From Agromyces luteolus (GTDB lineage: Bacteria > Actinomycetota > Actinomycetes > Actinomycetales > Microbacteriaceae): a DNA stretch of 64,000 nucleotides. Positions 1 through 9,131 of this stretch are shown here, piece by piece. The position numbers were made by a program, and so were the translations under genes. The stretch spans positions 1 through 64,000 of the forward strand of contig NZ_WODA01000017.1 in the NCBI RefSeq assembly GCF_009729855.1. Direction: 5' to 3'. Every line of letters starts with the position of its first letter. Positions within the stretch are counted from its first letter, which is position 1. The notes beneath the pieces are model-generated. The model was given only the letters and a program-made list of their open reading frames with translations, was not told the origin of the DNA and did no database searches.

Positions 1-92
1 CAACTCCCCGAAATCCGAGGTGTTGCAGCGATCGTTAGAAGGGGCACCACGTGGCATCCGCCCCTCGCCGTCTCAGGAGGTGCTGCTGCGGG

Positions 93-1337
93 TCAGTGCC
101 CGCCCGACCGACGCTTGTTGTACACGTCGAACGCCACCGCGAGGAGCAGCACGAGGCCCTTCACGGCCTGCTGCCACTCGATGCCGATGCCCATGATCGA
201 CATGCCGTTGTTCAGGACACCGATGATCAGGCCGCCGATGATCGCGCCGCCGATCGTGCCGACGCCGCCCTGCACCGCCGCGCCGCCGATGAACGCCGCC
301 GAGATCGCCTCGAGCTCGAAGCCGTCGCCGGCCTTCGGACCCGCGAGGTTCAGGCGGGCCGTGAAGATGAGGCCCGCGAGCGCCGCGAGGAAGCCCATGT
401 TCACGAACAGCCAGAAGTCGACCCGGCGGGTCTTGATGCCCGACAGCTCGGCCGCGTGGCGGTTGCCGCCGATCGCGTAGATGTGGCGGCCGAACACCGT
501 GCGGTTCATCACGATGCTGTACACGAGCACCAGCACGCCGAGGATGATGAGCGTGACCGGGATGCCCTTGTACGACGCGAGCGCGTAGGCGAAGAACCCG
601 ATCGCCGCCGAGATGAGCACGAGCTTGGTGATGAACCAGGCGAGCGGCTCGACGTCCTGCGAGTACTTCACGCGGCCGCGGCGGGTGCGGACCTGCTGGA
701 CCACGAGGATCACGATCGCGAGCGCGCCGACGCCGAGCGTCAGCGGGTCGAGTTCGAACTCGCCGAACACGTTCGAGAGGAATCCGTTTCCGAGGGCGCG
801 GTACTCGGTCGGGAACGAGCCGATGTTCGCGTTGCCCAGCACCACGAGTGCGAGCCCGCGGAAGATGAGCATGCCCGCCAAGGTCACGATGAACGCCGGA
901 ATGCCGACGTAGGCGATCCAGAAGCCCTGCCAGACGCCGACGAGGGCGCCGATGACGAGCGAGAGCAGCACCGCGAGCCACCACGGCAGGCCCCATTGGA
1001 CGGCGAACACGCCCGAGCACGCGCCGACGAACGCGGCGACCGATCCGACCGACAGGTCGATGTGGCCGGCGATGATGACCATCACCATGCCGATCGCGAG
1101 GACGAGGATGTACCCGTTCTGGACGACCAGGTTCGAGATGTTCTGCGGACGCAGCAGGATGCCGTCGGTCAGGAACGAGAACAGCACGACCACGGCGACG
1201 AGGGCGATGAAGATGCCGTTGCGGCCGAGGTCGCTGAGGACGTGGGTCAGCCGGTCCGTGAACTTGTTCTGGACGGGGTTGATGTTGCTGCCCGCCGCGT
1301 GGGTTTCCTCGATGGTGGGGGGATTCGGATTCGACAT
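93..1337 (-). CDS. mmsB: Monosaccharide ABC transporter permease (MmsB type)
   Basis: Inner-membrane permease of a monosaccharide importer (BPD_transp_2 family, RbsC/XylH-like, but with the longer MmsB architecture of about 414 aa). Many hydrophobic segments run from about residue 41 to the end. The conserved GHIDLSVGS motif is at 91-99 and GGNRHAAELSGI at 290-301, both typical of this permease family. It is the last gene of a minus-strand operon, after the ATPase (33 bp spacing) and the ChvE-like binding lipoprotein. An araD gene and a LacI regulator further upstream suggest L-arabinose or a similar pentose as substrate, but the substrate cannot be read from sequence. The ATG at 1337 follows an AGGAG-like ribosome site. 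Confidence 0.93.
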   Translation of the reverse strand: MSNPNPPTIEETHAAGSNINPVQNKFTDRLTHVLSDLGRNGIFIALVAVVVLFSFLTDGILLRPQNISNLVVQNGYILVLAIGMVMVIIAGHIDLSVGSVAAFVGACSGVFAVQWGLPWWLAVLLSLVIGALVGVWQGFWIAYVGIPAFIVTLAGMLIFRGLALVVLGNANIGSFPTEYRALGNGFLSNVFGEFELDPLTLGVGALAIVILVVQQVRTRRGRVKYSQDVEPLAWFITKLVLISAAIGFFAYALASYKGIPVTLIILGVLVLVYSIVMNRTVFGRHIYAIGGNRHAAELSGIKTRRVDFWLFVNMGFLAALAGLIFTARLNLAGPKAGDGFELEAISAAFIGGAAVQGGVGTIGGAIIGGLIIGVLNNGMSIMGIGIEWQQAVKGLVLLLAVAFDVYNKRRSGGH

Positions 1338-1369
1338 GATGTCTCCTGAGGTGATCCGTCAGCCGCGGG

Positions 1370-2896
1370 CTAGCGGGGCTTTTCCATGGTCATGAGCTTG
1401 AGCATCGACTCGGGGGTCGCCTCCGCGACCGGGAGCTCCCCGGTGATGCGACCCTCCGAGAGGGCGTAGACGCGATCGCAGATGCCGAGCAGTTCGGGCA
1501 GCTCGGACGAGATCACGATGATGCCCTTCCCGGCGGCGGCGAGGCGGTTGATGATCGTGTAGATCTCGTACTTCGCGCCCACGTCGATGCCCCGCGTCGG
1601 CTCGTCGAGGATCAGCACGTCGGGGTCGGCGTAGATCCACTTCGACAGCACGACCTTCTGCTGGTTGCCGCCCGAGAGCTTGCCGGTCTTCACCAGGACG
1701 TTCGGCGCCTTGATGTTCATCGACTTGCGGTACTCGTTGGCGACCGCGTACTCCTCGTTGTCGTGCACGAGGCCGTACTTCTCGAGCTTCTTCAGCGACG
1801 CCATCGAGATGTTGCGCTTGATGTCCTCGATGAGGTTCAGGCCGTACGTCTTGCGGTCCTCGGTCGCGTACGCGATGCCGTTCTGGATCGCCTCCGCGAC
1901 CGTGCGGGTCTTGATCTCCTTGCCGCGCAGGAACACCTTGCCCGAGATGCGCGACCCGTAGGAGTGGCCGAAGAGGCTCATCGCGAACTCGGTGCGCCCG
2001 GCGCCCATGAGCCCGGCGATGCCGACTATCTCGCCGGCCCGCACGTGGAGGTTGACGTTGTCGACCACGACGCGGCTCGTGTCCTGCGGGTGGTGCGCGG
2101 TCCAGTCCTCGACCCGGAGCAGCTCCTCGCCGAGGTGCGGGGTGTGGTCGGGGTACCGGTGCTCGAGGTCGCGACCCACCATGTCCTTGATGATGCGGTC
2201 CTCGGTGACATCCTGCTTCGCGATCGTCTCGATCGTCTTGCCGTCGCGGATGACGGTGACGGTGTCGGCGACCTTCTTGATCTCGTTCAGCTTGTGGCTG
2301 ATGATGATCGACGTGATGCCCTGCCCCTTCAGGTGCAGGATGAGGTCGAGCAGGTGGTCGGAGTCCTCGTCGTTGAGGGCGGCCGTCGGCTCGTCAAGGA
2401 TCAGGAGCTTCACGCGCTTGGAGAGCGCCTTCGCGATCTCGACGAGCTGCTGCTTGCCGACGCCGATCTCGCGGATCTTCGTCGTCGGGTTCTCCTTCAG
2501 GCCCACCCGGGCGAGGAGCTTCGACGCCTCGAAGTTCGTCTTGTTCCAGTCGATCAGACCGCCGGAGGTCTGCTCGTTGTTGAGGAAGATGTTCTCGGCG
2601 ATCGACAGGTACGGGCTGAGCGCGAGCTCCTGGTGGATGATCACGATGCCCTTGGCCTCGGAGTCGGTGAGGTCCTTGAACGCGACCTCCTCGCCCTCGA
2701 AGACGATGGCGCCGTCGTAGGTGCCGTGCGGGTAGACGCCCGACAGCACCTTCATCAGCGTGGACTTGCCCGCGCCGTTCTCGCCGCAGATGGCGTGGAC
2801 CTCGCCGCGCTCCACGCCCAGGTTGACGTTCGCGAGCGCCTTCACGCCGGGGAACGTCTTCGTGATGCCGCGCATCTCGAGAATGTGGTTGGTCAT
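1370..2896 (-). CDS. mmsA: Monosaccharide ABC transporter ATP-binding protein (MmsA type)
   Basis: Cytoplasmic energy subunit with two fused ABC domains (508 aa), as usual for ribose/xylose/multiple-sugar importers. The first Walker A (GENGAGKS) is at residues 39-46. The second domain has the degenerate loop GLMGAGRTE, then signature SGGNQQK and Walker [15 protein letters not shown] prefer the ATG at 2896 ([10 protein letters not shown]) because AGGAG lies about 8 nt upstream. An upstream in-frame ATG at 2914 would add only MEQEQG and has no ribosome site. It lies between the binding protein and permease genes of the same system and so energises uptake of a pentose or similar monosaccharide. 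Confidence 0.93.
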   Translation of the reverse strand: MTNHILEMRGITKTFPGVKALANVNLGVERGEVHAICGENGAGKSTLMKVLSGVYPHGTYDGAIVFEGEEVAFKDLTDSEAKGIVIIHQELALSPYLSIAENIFLNNEQTSGGLIDWNKTNFEASKLLARVGLKENPTTKIREIGVGKQQLVEIAKALSKRVKLLILDEPTAALNDEDSDHLLDLILHLKGQGITSIIISHKLNEIKKVADTVTVIRDGKTIETIAKQDVTEDRIIKDMVGRDLEHRYPDHTPHLGEELLRVEDWTAHHPQDTSRVVVDNVNLHVRAGEIVGIAGLMGAGRTEFAMSLFGHSYGSRISGKVFLRGKEIKTRTVAEAIQNGIAYATEDRKTYGLNLIEDIKRNISMASLKKLEKYGLVHDNEEYAVANEYRKSMNIKAPNVLVKTGKLSGGNQQKVVLSKWIYADPDVLILDEPTRGIDVGAKYEIYTIINRLAAAGKGIIVISSELPELLGICDRVYALSEGRITGELPVAEATPESMLKLMTMEKPR

Positions 2897-2962
2897 CCCT
2901 TGCTCCTGCTCCATCGCCGGTGTGGGGCCGGCCGGGTGGCGGATGCCGCGGCCGGGACCTGA

Positions 2963-2980
2963 GGCGAGAGTACTCCCGCC
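2963..2980 (-). promoter_or_regulatory. Near-perfect 18-bp palindrome between chvE and mmsA
   Basis: GGCGAGAGTACTCCCGCC is a dyad with a single mismatched pair, in the 132-bp gap between the binding-protein stop and the ATPase start. It could form an mRNA hairpin that lowers downstream expression relative to the binding protein, or be an operator; sequence alone does not decide. Confidence 0.35.
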
Positions 2981-3028
2981 GCAGGCCCCGACACGCGGTG
3001 GATCATCCGTTGGGGATCAGCGGCCGTT

Positions 3029-4147
3029 TCAGCCGTTGATCTCCTCTTCGGTCCAGTAGCCGGAGTCGACCAGGACCTCGGTGATGTTGTCGGCCACGAC
3101 GATCTCGGACTCGAGGAGGTACGAGGGCACGACCTTCACGCCGTTGTCGTAGTCGGAGGTGTTGTTGACCTCGGGCTCCTCGCCGTTCAGCAGGGCGGTC
3201 GCCATGTCCACGGCCACGGCCGCGAGGTTGCGGGTGTCCTTGAAGATGGTCGAGTACTGCTCACCGGCGTTGATGGCCTTGACCGAGTCGAGCTCGGCGT
3301 CCTGGCCGGAGATGATCGGCCACTCGTCGCCGACGGAGTAGCCGGCGTCGGTGAGGGCCGAGATGATGCCGCGCGAGAGGCCGTCGTACGGCGAGAGCAC
3401 CGCGTCGACCTGCGAGCCGTCGGAGTACGTCGAGACGAGGATGTCCTCCATGCGGCTCTGCGCGACCTCGCCGTCCCAGCGGAGGATGGCGGCCTGCTCG
3501 AACTCGGTCTGGCCCGACTTCACGACGAGGGTGCCCTCGTCGATGTAGGGCTGGAGCGTGTCGATCGCGCCGTTCCAGAAGAACGTGGCGTTGTTGTCGT
3601 CGGGCGAACCGGCGAACAGCTCGATGTTGAACGGACCCTCGGGCGCGTCGGCGGCCTCGGCACCTTCGAGGTCGGTGAGGCCCAGGCCCGCGAGGAGCGA
3701 GGTGGCCTGCTGGACGCCGACGATGTAGTTGTCGAACGACGCGTAGTAGTCGACGTTCTCCGAGTCGCGGATGAGGCGGTCGTAGGCGATGACGGGGATG
3801 TCGGCGTCGGCCGCGTTCTGGAGGACCTCCGACAGCGTCGTGCCGTCGATCGAGGCGACGATCAGGGCCTCGGCGCCCTTGGTGATCATGTTCTCGATCT
3901 GGGAGACCTGCGTGGGGATGTCGTCCTCGGCGTACTGCAGGTCGACCTGGAAGCCCTGCTCCTCGAGCTGCTCCTTGACGGCGTCGCCGTCCTGGATCCA
4001 GCGCTCCGAGCTCTTGGTGGGCATCGCGACGCCGATGAGGCCGCCGTCGCCCTCTCCACCGCCGCCGCTGCCGCCCGAGCACGCGGCGAGCGCGAGCATC
4101 GAACCGGCCGCCAGCGTGGCGAGGAGCACCTTCTTCGTGGTGTTCAC
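3029..4147 (-). CDS. chvE: Monosaccharide-binding lipoprotein (ChvE type)
   Basis: Extracytoplasmic solute-binding protein of the Mms-type importer (Peripla_BP_4 fold, 372 aa). The N-terminus carries a lipoprotein signal with lipobox LALAAC, Cys at residue 23, followed by a Ser/Gly-rich linker and the mature start [16 protein letters not shown] place the start at the GTG at 4147 because a GAAAGGA ribosome site lies just upstream and the signal peptide begins there; an open frame extends upstream without signal-peptide logic. Upstream is araD (121 bp away), downstream the ATPase and permease. Family members bind arabinose, glucose, galactose or xylose; context favours L-arabinose, as an inference. 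Confidence 0.92.
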   Translation of the reverse strand: MNTTKKVLLATLAAGSMLALAACSGGSGGGGEGDGGLIGVAMPTKSSERWIQDGDAVKEQLEEQGFQVDLQYAEDDIPTQVSQIENMITKGAEALIVASIDGTTLSEVLQNAADADIPVIAYDRLIRDSENVDYYASFDNYIVGVQQATSLLAGLGLTDLEGAEAADAPEGPFNIELFAGSPDDNNATFFWNGAIDTLQPYIDEGTLVVKSGQTEFEQAAILRWDGEVAQSRMEDILVSTYSDGSQVDAVLSPYDGLSRGIISALTDAGYSVGDEWPIISGQDAELDSVKAINAGEQYSTIFKDTRNLAAVAVDMATALLNGEEPEVNNTSDYDNGVKVVPSYLLESEIVVADNITEVLVDSGYWTEEEING

Positions 4148-4268
4148 GGTGTGTCCTTTCACTGTGTGGTCATGGACGTCGTCGTCTTGGTGACGTTTCG
4201 GACCCGGCCTCGTCCATGACGACCGGCTCCCAGCGGCATCCGTCGTGACCTCGGATGCCGCAAGCTCT

Positions 4269-5054
4269 TCAGTTGCGTTTCGCCTTCGCCTTCGGGGCTC
4301 CGGCCGGGGCGTCCCGACGGGCATCCCCGGTCTGCCCGGCTGCACCTTCTCGACGGGCATCCCCGGTCTGCCCGTACACGTTCTGGTACCGGTCGTACAG
4401 CCGGTCGATCGACTCCTGCGGGATCGGGATCAGCGGGCCCGCCTCGCGTGCGAGGTGCACGGTCCGGGCGACGTCCTCGACCATGACCGCGGCCTTGACG
4501 GCGTCCTTCGCGTTCGCGCCGATCGTGAACGGGCCGTGGTTCTGCATCAGCACCGCACGCGAGCGGTGGCCGCGGAGGGTCTCGACGATGCCGCGGCCGA
4601 TCGAGTCGTCGCCGATGATCGCGAACGGGCCGATCGGGATCGGCCCGCCGAACTCGTCGGCCATCGCGGTGATCACGCACGGGATCTCCTCGCCGCGCGC
4701 CGCCCAGGCGACCGCGTACGTCGAGTGCGTGTGCACGACGCCGCCGACCTCGGGCATGTTGCGGTACACGTAGGCGTGCGCCGCGGTGTCGCTCGACGGC
4801 GACCGGTCGGCGCCCGGCGTGCCGGGGATGACGTTGCCGTCCAGGTCGCAGACGATCATGTTCTCGGGCGCCAGGTCGTCGTAGCTCACGCCCGACGGCT
4901 TGATCACGAACAGGTCCGCGCCGGGCACCCGGCCCGAGACGTTGCCGCCGGTCCAGACGACGAGGCCGTACCGGGTCAGTTCGCCGTGCAGGCGGGCGAC
5001 GTCCGCACGCGTGCGGGCGATGGCGACCTCGATCTGCGGTCCGAACGTCGTCAT
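4269..5054 (-). CDS. araD: L-ribulose-5-phosphate 4-epimerase
   Basis: Class II aldolase/epimerase family enzyme converting L-ribulose 5-phosphate to D-xylulose 5-phosphate in the cytoplasm. Zinc-ligand candidates are His108 and His110 ([12 protein letters not shown]) and His172 (QNHGPFTIG); the substrate loop TGGNVSGR lies at 36-42. The protein is 261 aa; the usual length is about 230. The excess is a low-complexity C-terminal tail with a duplicated TGDARR segment followed by a Lys/Arg-rich end. ATG at 5054 overlaps the stop of a 50-codon ORF (ATGA). A fuculose-phosphate aldolase role is a weaker alternative. No arabinose isomerase or ribulokinase gene is in the window. Confidence 0.88.
   Translation of the reverse strand: MTTFGPQIEVAIARTRADVARLHGELTRYGLVVWTGGNVSGRVPGADLFVIKPSGVSYDDLAPENMIVCDLDGNVIPGTPGADRSPSSDTAAHAYVYRNMPEVGGVVHTHSTYAVAWAARGEEIPCVITAMADEFGGPIPIGPFAIIGDDSIGRGIVETLRGHRSRAVLMQNHGPFTIGANAKDAVKAAVMVEDVARTVHLAREAGPLIPIPQESIDRLYDRYQNVYGQTGDARREGAAGQTGDARRDAPAGAPKAKAKRN
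4315..4374 (-). repeat. In-frame 36-bp duplication at the 3' end of araD
   Basis: The 24-bp stretch at 4315-4338 (cgacgggcatccccggtctg and four more bases) recurs exactly at 4351-4374. The 36-bp period preserves the reading frame and makes two copies of a 12-residue unit containing QTGDARR near the AraD C-terminus, accounting for part of the extra length. Confidence 0.8.
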
Positions 5055-5203
5055 GCGGCGACCGCCGATGCGGTCGGGGCGACGGATGCCGCGGCGCGGG
5101 CGGCGGACGTTCCGAGGGCGGGGCCCGGGGTCCCCGTGGAGACGGCACCGCGCCGGGGGGCGGCCGGGCTGGTGGGCCGGCCGGGGGCGGTCGTGTCGAT
5201 CAC
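5051..5203 (-). CDS. Small 50-aa ORF coupled to araD
   Basis: Unrecognised 50-residue product beginning VIDTTAPGRP and ending TASAVAA, rich in Ala, Pro, Thr and Arg. It starts at a GTG with a strong GAAGGAG ribosome site 7 nt upstream, and its TGA overlaps the araD ATG (ATGA), so it is probably translated and coupled to araD. It occupies the place where a ribulokinase gene (araB) often stands. It may be a scar joining the first and last codons of a deleted kinase gene, a leader peptide, or an entry site for araD translation. It has no membrane segment or known motif. Confidence 0.5.
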   Translation of the reverse strand: MIDTTAPGRPTSPAAPRRGAVSTGTPGPALGTSAARAAASVAPTASAVAA

Positions 5204-5277
5204 GCGGGACTCCTTCGTCGTGTGCTGCGCACGCCCTCGAGGGGGCGATGGTGGAACGTCCGGCGATGTGACGCTCC

Positions 5278-5293
5278 ATGTGACCGTTCACAT
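5278..5293. promoter_or_regulatory. LacI-type operator upstream of the pentose operon
   Basis: ATGTGACCGTTCACAT is a perfect inverted repeat (ATGTGA-4 bp-TCACAT), 75 bp upstream of the small ORF. The same core recurs in front of the neighbouring LacI gene, so this is the likely operator through which that regulator controls the araD-importer operon. Confidence 0.7.
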
Positions 5294-5394
5294 CGCGAGA
5301 CTCATGTTAGCCACACGATTCGCGATCCTGTCAACCGAGTAAGGTCACGGAACGGTAACGGCGGGGACGCACCGCTCCGCGCGGTGCCGCGACC

Positions 5395-6423
5395 TCAGAA
5401 CGACGGCGCACCGACCGAATCGCGCACGATGAGCTCGGGCACGATCGTGCCGCGGTACTCGGGCGCGGCATCGTCGAGGTCGCCGAGCAGCAGGGCCACG
5501 CAGCGCCGGCCGAGCTCGGCGAAGTCCTGCCGCACCGTGGTGAGCGGCGGCCAGAAGTGCGCCGCCTCGGGGATGTCGTCGAACCCGATGATCGACACGT
5601 CGCGCGGGATCTCGAGGCCCGCGTCGCGCACCGCGTGCATGACCCCGAGCGCCATCTGGTCGTTCGACGCGAAGATCGCCGTGAAGTCGCGCACCGTGAG
5701 CAGCTCGCGCCCGGCGTAGAAGCCGAAGTCGGCCGTCCAGTCGCCGAGGATCGGCGCCGTCGTCGGTACGTCCTGCGCGCCCATCTCGTCGAGGAAGCCG
5801 CGCATGCGCGCCTCGGCCTCGATCCAGTCCTGGGGGCCGGCGAGGTGGTAGATCGACCGGTGCCCGCGCTCGATCAGGTGCCGCGTCGCCATCCGCGCGC
5901 CCGCGATCTGGTCGACCGAGAGCGTGTGCTCCGGGTCGCGGCCGGTCGACTGCAGCGTCACGTAGGGCACGTCGATCGACAACTGCGCGAGCGTGTCGAA
6001 CACGCGCACCTGCGGGGCGATCACCACGAGGCCCTCGATGCCCTGGGCCCGCAGGTACGCCAGACCGTCGGCGATCGACACCGCGTCGGACGACTCGATG
6101 TTCGCGGTGCTCACCCAGTACCCCGAGGCGCGCGCTGCCGCCTCGATCGCGGCGATGCTCGATGCCGGCCCGTAGTGCGTGCTCGACGCCGACAGGATGC
6201 CGATCGTGCGCGATCGGCTCGTGACGAGGGCGCGTGCGGCGCGGTTCGGCGTGTACTGGAGCTCGGCCATGACGTCGAGCACCCGCTGCTTGGTCTCGGG
6301 CCTGATGCTCGGGTGGTGGTTCAGCACGCGCGACACGGTCTGGTGCGACACCCCCGCGACCCGCGCGACGTCGCGGATGCTCGGGGCGCGCCCCTTCGGC
6401 GGCTCCTGCGACGGCTCTGGCAC
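5395..6423 (-). CDS. LacI-family transcriptional regulator
   Basis: DNA-binding sugar-responsive regulator: an N-terminal LacI helix-turn-helix (SIRDVARVAGVSHQTVSRVL) precedes a periplasmic-binding-like effector domain. An open frame continues upstream to an ATG at 6510, but that start would place three operator-like sites inside the gene and lacks a ribosome site. The GTG at 6423 has GAGG about 6 nt upstream and gives 342 aa, the usual family length. The gene lies directly upstream of the araD-importer operon on the same strand and probably represses both it and itself through TGTGAC-type operators. Confidence 0.9.
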   Translation of the reverse strand: MPEPSQEPPKGRAPSIRDVARVAGVSHQTVSRVLNHHPSIRPETKQRVLDVMAELQYTPNRAARALVTSRSRTIGILSASSTHYGPASSIAAIEAAARASGYWVSTANIESSDAVSIADGLAYLRAQGIEGLVVIAPQVRVFDTLAQLSIDVPYVTLQSTGRDPEHTLSVDQIAGARMATRHLIERGHRSIYHLAGPQDWIEAEARMRGFLDEMGAQDVPTTAPILGDWTADFGFYAGRELLTVRDFTAIFASNDQMALGVMHAVRDAGLEIPRDVSIIGFDDIPEAAHFWPPLTTVRQDFAELGRRCVALLLGDLDDAAPEYRGTIVPELIVRDSVGAPSF

Positions 6424-6445
6424 GGCGACCTCGATCGATCTCGGC

Positions 6446-6525
6446 ATGTTCACGGTCACACATGCCGGCGACACCATTATGCACATCCCCGCGCGGAATG
6501 TGACCGTCACAATGTGACCGTCACA
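6446..6525. promoter_or_regulatory. Cluster of LacI-type operators upstream of lacI
   Basis: Two tandem copies of the dyad TGTGACCGTCACA lie at 6499-6511 and 6513-6525 (14 bp apart), and a related imperfect dyad ATGTTCACGGTCACACAT is at 6446-6463. All match the operator at 5278-5293. The arrangement, just upstream of the proposed GTG start, points to autoregulation with cooperative binding. Confidence 0.65.
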
Positions 6526-6579
6526 TGAACTCGGCTTCCGCGCGGGCGCTGGCGAGCAGCCGTATGCCGGTGACGGCGC

Positions 6580-8028
6580 CTAGTCTCCCGGCGTCGGCGC
6601 GGCCGCCGACTCGCCCGCCGGCGTCGAGGCGCCCTGCGCGCTCCGCCGCCACCCGTCGGGCGGGCGCACGCGCGAGGCGAGCAGCACGCCGACGACGGCG
6701 ATCGCGGCCGTCACGGCGAACTCGGGGGCGAACGCCCCGGCGGATGCCACGCTCGCCACGAGCGCGGTGACCGCGAGCGCCACGGCTCCGCCGAGCGACT
6801 CCCCGATCGTCAGCGCCGCACTGTTGAAGCCCTGCACCGACTGCGGCGACTGCTCGAGCACGGCCACCGAGAACCGTGGGTACATGAAGCCCATCGCGGC
6901 GCCGGCGAGCGTCCACACGACGAACACCGCCGCAGGCGGCCACCCGAAGAGCGCGATCGCGAGCACGCCGACGAGCGCGATCGCCAGCGTGAGCGCCCCG
7001 ATGCGAACGACCTCGGTGTGCGACAACCGCGGATCGAGCCGCCCCTGCAGCCAGGACGCCGCCGCCCACGAGAGACCCGCGCCGGTCAGCACGGCGCCGG
7101 CGAGGCCGGCGGGGAGGTCGTAGCGCTCGATGAGCATCTTCGGCAGGTAGATCTCGGCGCCGAAGAAGGCACCCGCGACGACGGCCCGCATGAGCACGGT
7201 CGCGGGGATGCCGCGCACCGCGCGGAGCGCGCCCGGCGGCAGGAGCGGTCGCACGGCGACGACGGCGACCGCGATCGACAGCACCGCGATGATCCAGCGC
7301 CAGGGCTCGTCGAACTCCGCCGCGAGGCTGATGCCGAGGGCCGCGCCGGCCGCGAGCACCGACCAGGCGACCCGGCCGGCGCTCCACGGCACGCTCGGGT
7401 CGCCCTGCACGCGGTCGAGCACGCGCAGCAGGGGCGCGAGCATCATCAGGGCGGCGGGCAGCACGAGCGCGATCACGCCGAGGAACACCCAGCGCCAGTC
7501 GAGGTGCTCGGCGACGTACCCCGCGACGGTCGGCCCGACGATGGAGGGGATGACCCAGGCCGCGGCGAAGCCCGCGAACACGCGTGCCCGCACGGACTCG
7601 GGGTAGACGCGCGCCACGATCACGTAGAGCGGCACGATGACGGCCGCGCCGCCGATGCCGTGGACCAGCCGCCCGAGCACGAGCACCGGCATGCTCGGCG
7701 CCAGCCCGGCGATGACCAGGCCGACCACGAACAGCCCGCCGGCCGCGAGGAGCGGCGGCAGCGGGCCGGAGCGGTCGCTCCAGTTGCCCGCCACGACCAT
7801 GCCGACGACGCCGGCCGCGAGGGGCACCGAGAACGCGAGGGCGTAGAGGCCCTCGCCGTCGAGGTCGGCGGCGATGATCGGCATAGCGGTGGTCACGGCG
7901 AGCACCTCGAACGCGGCGAGGAAGATGAGGGCGAACATGCCGAGCGAGAGCCACCGCCACGACTTCGCGAACACGCCCCCGGCGGGGACGGCGTCGTCGG
8001 ATGGCACGGGGGTGGAGCGGTCGGTCAC
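6580..8028 (-). CDS. MFS transporter (drug-efflux type)
   Basis: Major facilitator superfamily membrane transporter of about 482 aa, hydrophobic over most of its length. An early MPII-type DHA motif (VTTAMPIIAADLDG) resembles EmrB/QacA-like efflux carriers and a loop NWSDRSG follows the second helix, where the family has a G-x-x-x-D-R-x-G-R type signature. The C-terminus is hydrophilic. I chose the GTG at 8028 (VTDRSTPVP); an ATG at 8058 in the same frame is possible, and neither has a strong ribosome site. It is followed by the LacI gene on the same strand but shows no clear functional link. The substrate is unknown. Confidence 0.85.
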   Translation of the reverse strand: MTDRSTPVPSDDAVPAGGVFAKSWRWLSLGMFALIFLAAFEVLAVTTAMPIIAADLDGEGLYALAFSVPLAAGVVGMVVAGNWSDRSGPLPPLLAAGGLFVVGLVIAGLAPSMPVLVLGRLVHGIGGAAVIVPLYVIVARVYPESVRARVFAGFAAAWVIPSIVGPTVAGYVAEHLDWRWVFLGVIALVLPAALMMLAPLLRVLDRVQGDPSVPWSAGRVAWSVLAAGAALGISLAAEFDEPWRWIIAVLSIAVAVVAVRPLLPPGALRAVRGIPATVLMRAVVAGAFFGAEIYLPKMLIERYDLPAGLAGAVLTGAGLSWAAASWLQGRLDPRLSHTEVVRIGALTLAIALVGVLAIALFGWPPAAVFVVWTLAGAAMGFMYPRFSVAVLEQSPQSVQGFNSAALTIGESLGGAVALAVTALVASVASAGAFAPEFAVTAAIAVVGVLLASRVRPPDGWRRSAQGASTPAGESAAAPTPGD

Positions 8029-8127
8029 CTGATCGAGCCTACGTCCGCCCACCGGCATCCGCTCGCTTCGAACCGGTCGTCGTTCGGCACGACCCCGCCA
8101 TCGTCAGCGGAGTGCGACGCGGACGCG

Positions 8128-8958
8128 CTACATCTCCTCGTGCATGTCGGGGTCGGCGCCCCACAGGCGCCCGCGCTCCAGGCCGGAGATCGCCTCGACC
8201 TCGCCGGCCTCGAGCTCGAGGTCGAACACGTCGAGGTTCTCGCGGCGGCGCGCGGCATCGGCCGACTTCGGGATCGGCACGGCACCGAGCGCGAGGTGCC
8301 AGGCGAGCACGACCTGCGCCGGCGTCGCCCCGCGACGCTCGGCGATCTCGACGATGGCGGGCTCCGCGAGCAGCTCGGTGCGCTTGGCGAGCGGGCTCCA
8401 GCTCTCGGTGCGGATCGCGTGCTCGGCGTGGTACGCGCGCAGCTCGGCCTGCGGGAAGTACGGGTGCAGTTCGACCTGGTTGACCACGGGCATCAGCCCG
8501 GTCTCGGCGAACAGGCGGTCGAGCATCGGCGGCGTGAAGTTCGAGACGCCGATCGAGCGCACCACGCCGCGCTCCTTGAGCTTGATCATCGAGCGCCAGC
8601 TGTCGACGTAGCGGTCGCGCTTCGGGTTCGGCCAGTGGATCAGGTAGAGGTCGACCCAGTCGAGGTCGAGGCGCTTGCGCGACTGCTCGAAGCTCGCGAG
8701 GGTCTCGTCGACGCCGTGGTGGCGGCCGGGCAGCTTCGTGGTCACGAACAGGTCGCTGCGGTCGACGTCGGCGCGGCGGATCGCCTCGGCCACCACCTCT
8801 TCGTTGCCGTAGTTGTACGCCGTGTCGATGAGCCGGTAGCCGTCGTGGATCGCCGAGACGATCGCGTCGACCCCCGACTGGTCGTTCAACCCGTACGTGC
8901 CGAGCCCGATCGCGGGGATCGTGTTGCCGTCTGCGAGCGCGTACGCGTGGGCAGTCAT
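8128..8958 (-). CDS. Aldo/keto reductase
   Basis: NADPH-dependent oxidoreductase of the aldo-keto reductase superfamily (276 aa, the usual length), cytoplasmic. The catalytic tetrad is visible: Asp45 and Tyr50 in IDTAYNYGNEE, Lys75 in FVTTKLPGR and His108 in DLYLIHWPNP. The C-terminal NADP site IPKSADAARRRENLD is also typical. ATG at 8958 has GAGAGG about 9 nt upstream; an ATG three codons earlier (8967) is too close to that site. It resembles 2,5-diketo-gluconate reductase-like enzymes. The physiological substrate cannot be told. Confidence 0.92.
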   Translation of the reverse strand: MTAHAYALADGNTIPAIGLGTYGLNDQSGVDAIVSAIHDGYRLIDTAYNYGNEEVVAEAIRRADVDRSDLFVTTKLPGRHHGVDETLASFEQSRKRLDLDWVDLYLIHWPNPKRDRYVDSWRSMIKLKERGVVRSIGVSNFTPPMLDRLFAETGLMPVVNQVELHPYFPQAELRAYHAEHAIRTESWSPLAKRTELLAEPAIVEIAERRGATPAQVVLAWHLALGAVPIPKSADAARRRENLDVFDLELEAGEVEAISGLERGRLWGADPDMHEEM

Positions 8959-9131
8959 GCGGACCATCCTCTCCCGGGACCGGCCGCACATGCCAGCCGA
9001 CCTGCGGCATCCGCGCCGATTCCCAGCGGAACGGATGCCTGGGGCCGCAGCCGCACCCGTCGGCGGGGCCGACGGCGGCCAGCCGGCGTGCGGCCAGGCC
9101 CGGCCGGCCGGGCCCGAGGACGGTCGAACGC

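Noticed and set aside
3029..4360. Longer N-terminus for the ChvE-like protein (start at 4360)
   Set aside because: It would bury the lipoprotein signal behind about 70 residues; the GTG at 4147 has a ribosome site and begins the signal peptide.
93..5054. Firm assignment of the first importer to L-arabinose
   Set aside because: Only araD supports it; no isomerase or kinase gene is in the window and Mms-type importers take several sugars.
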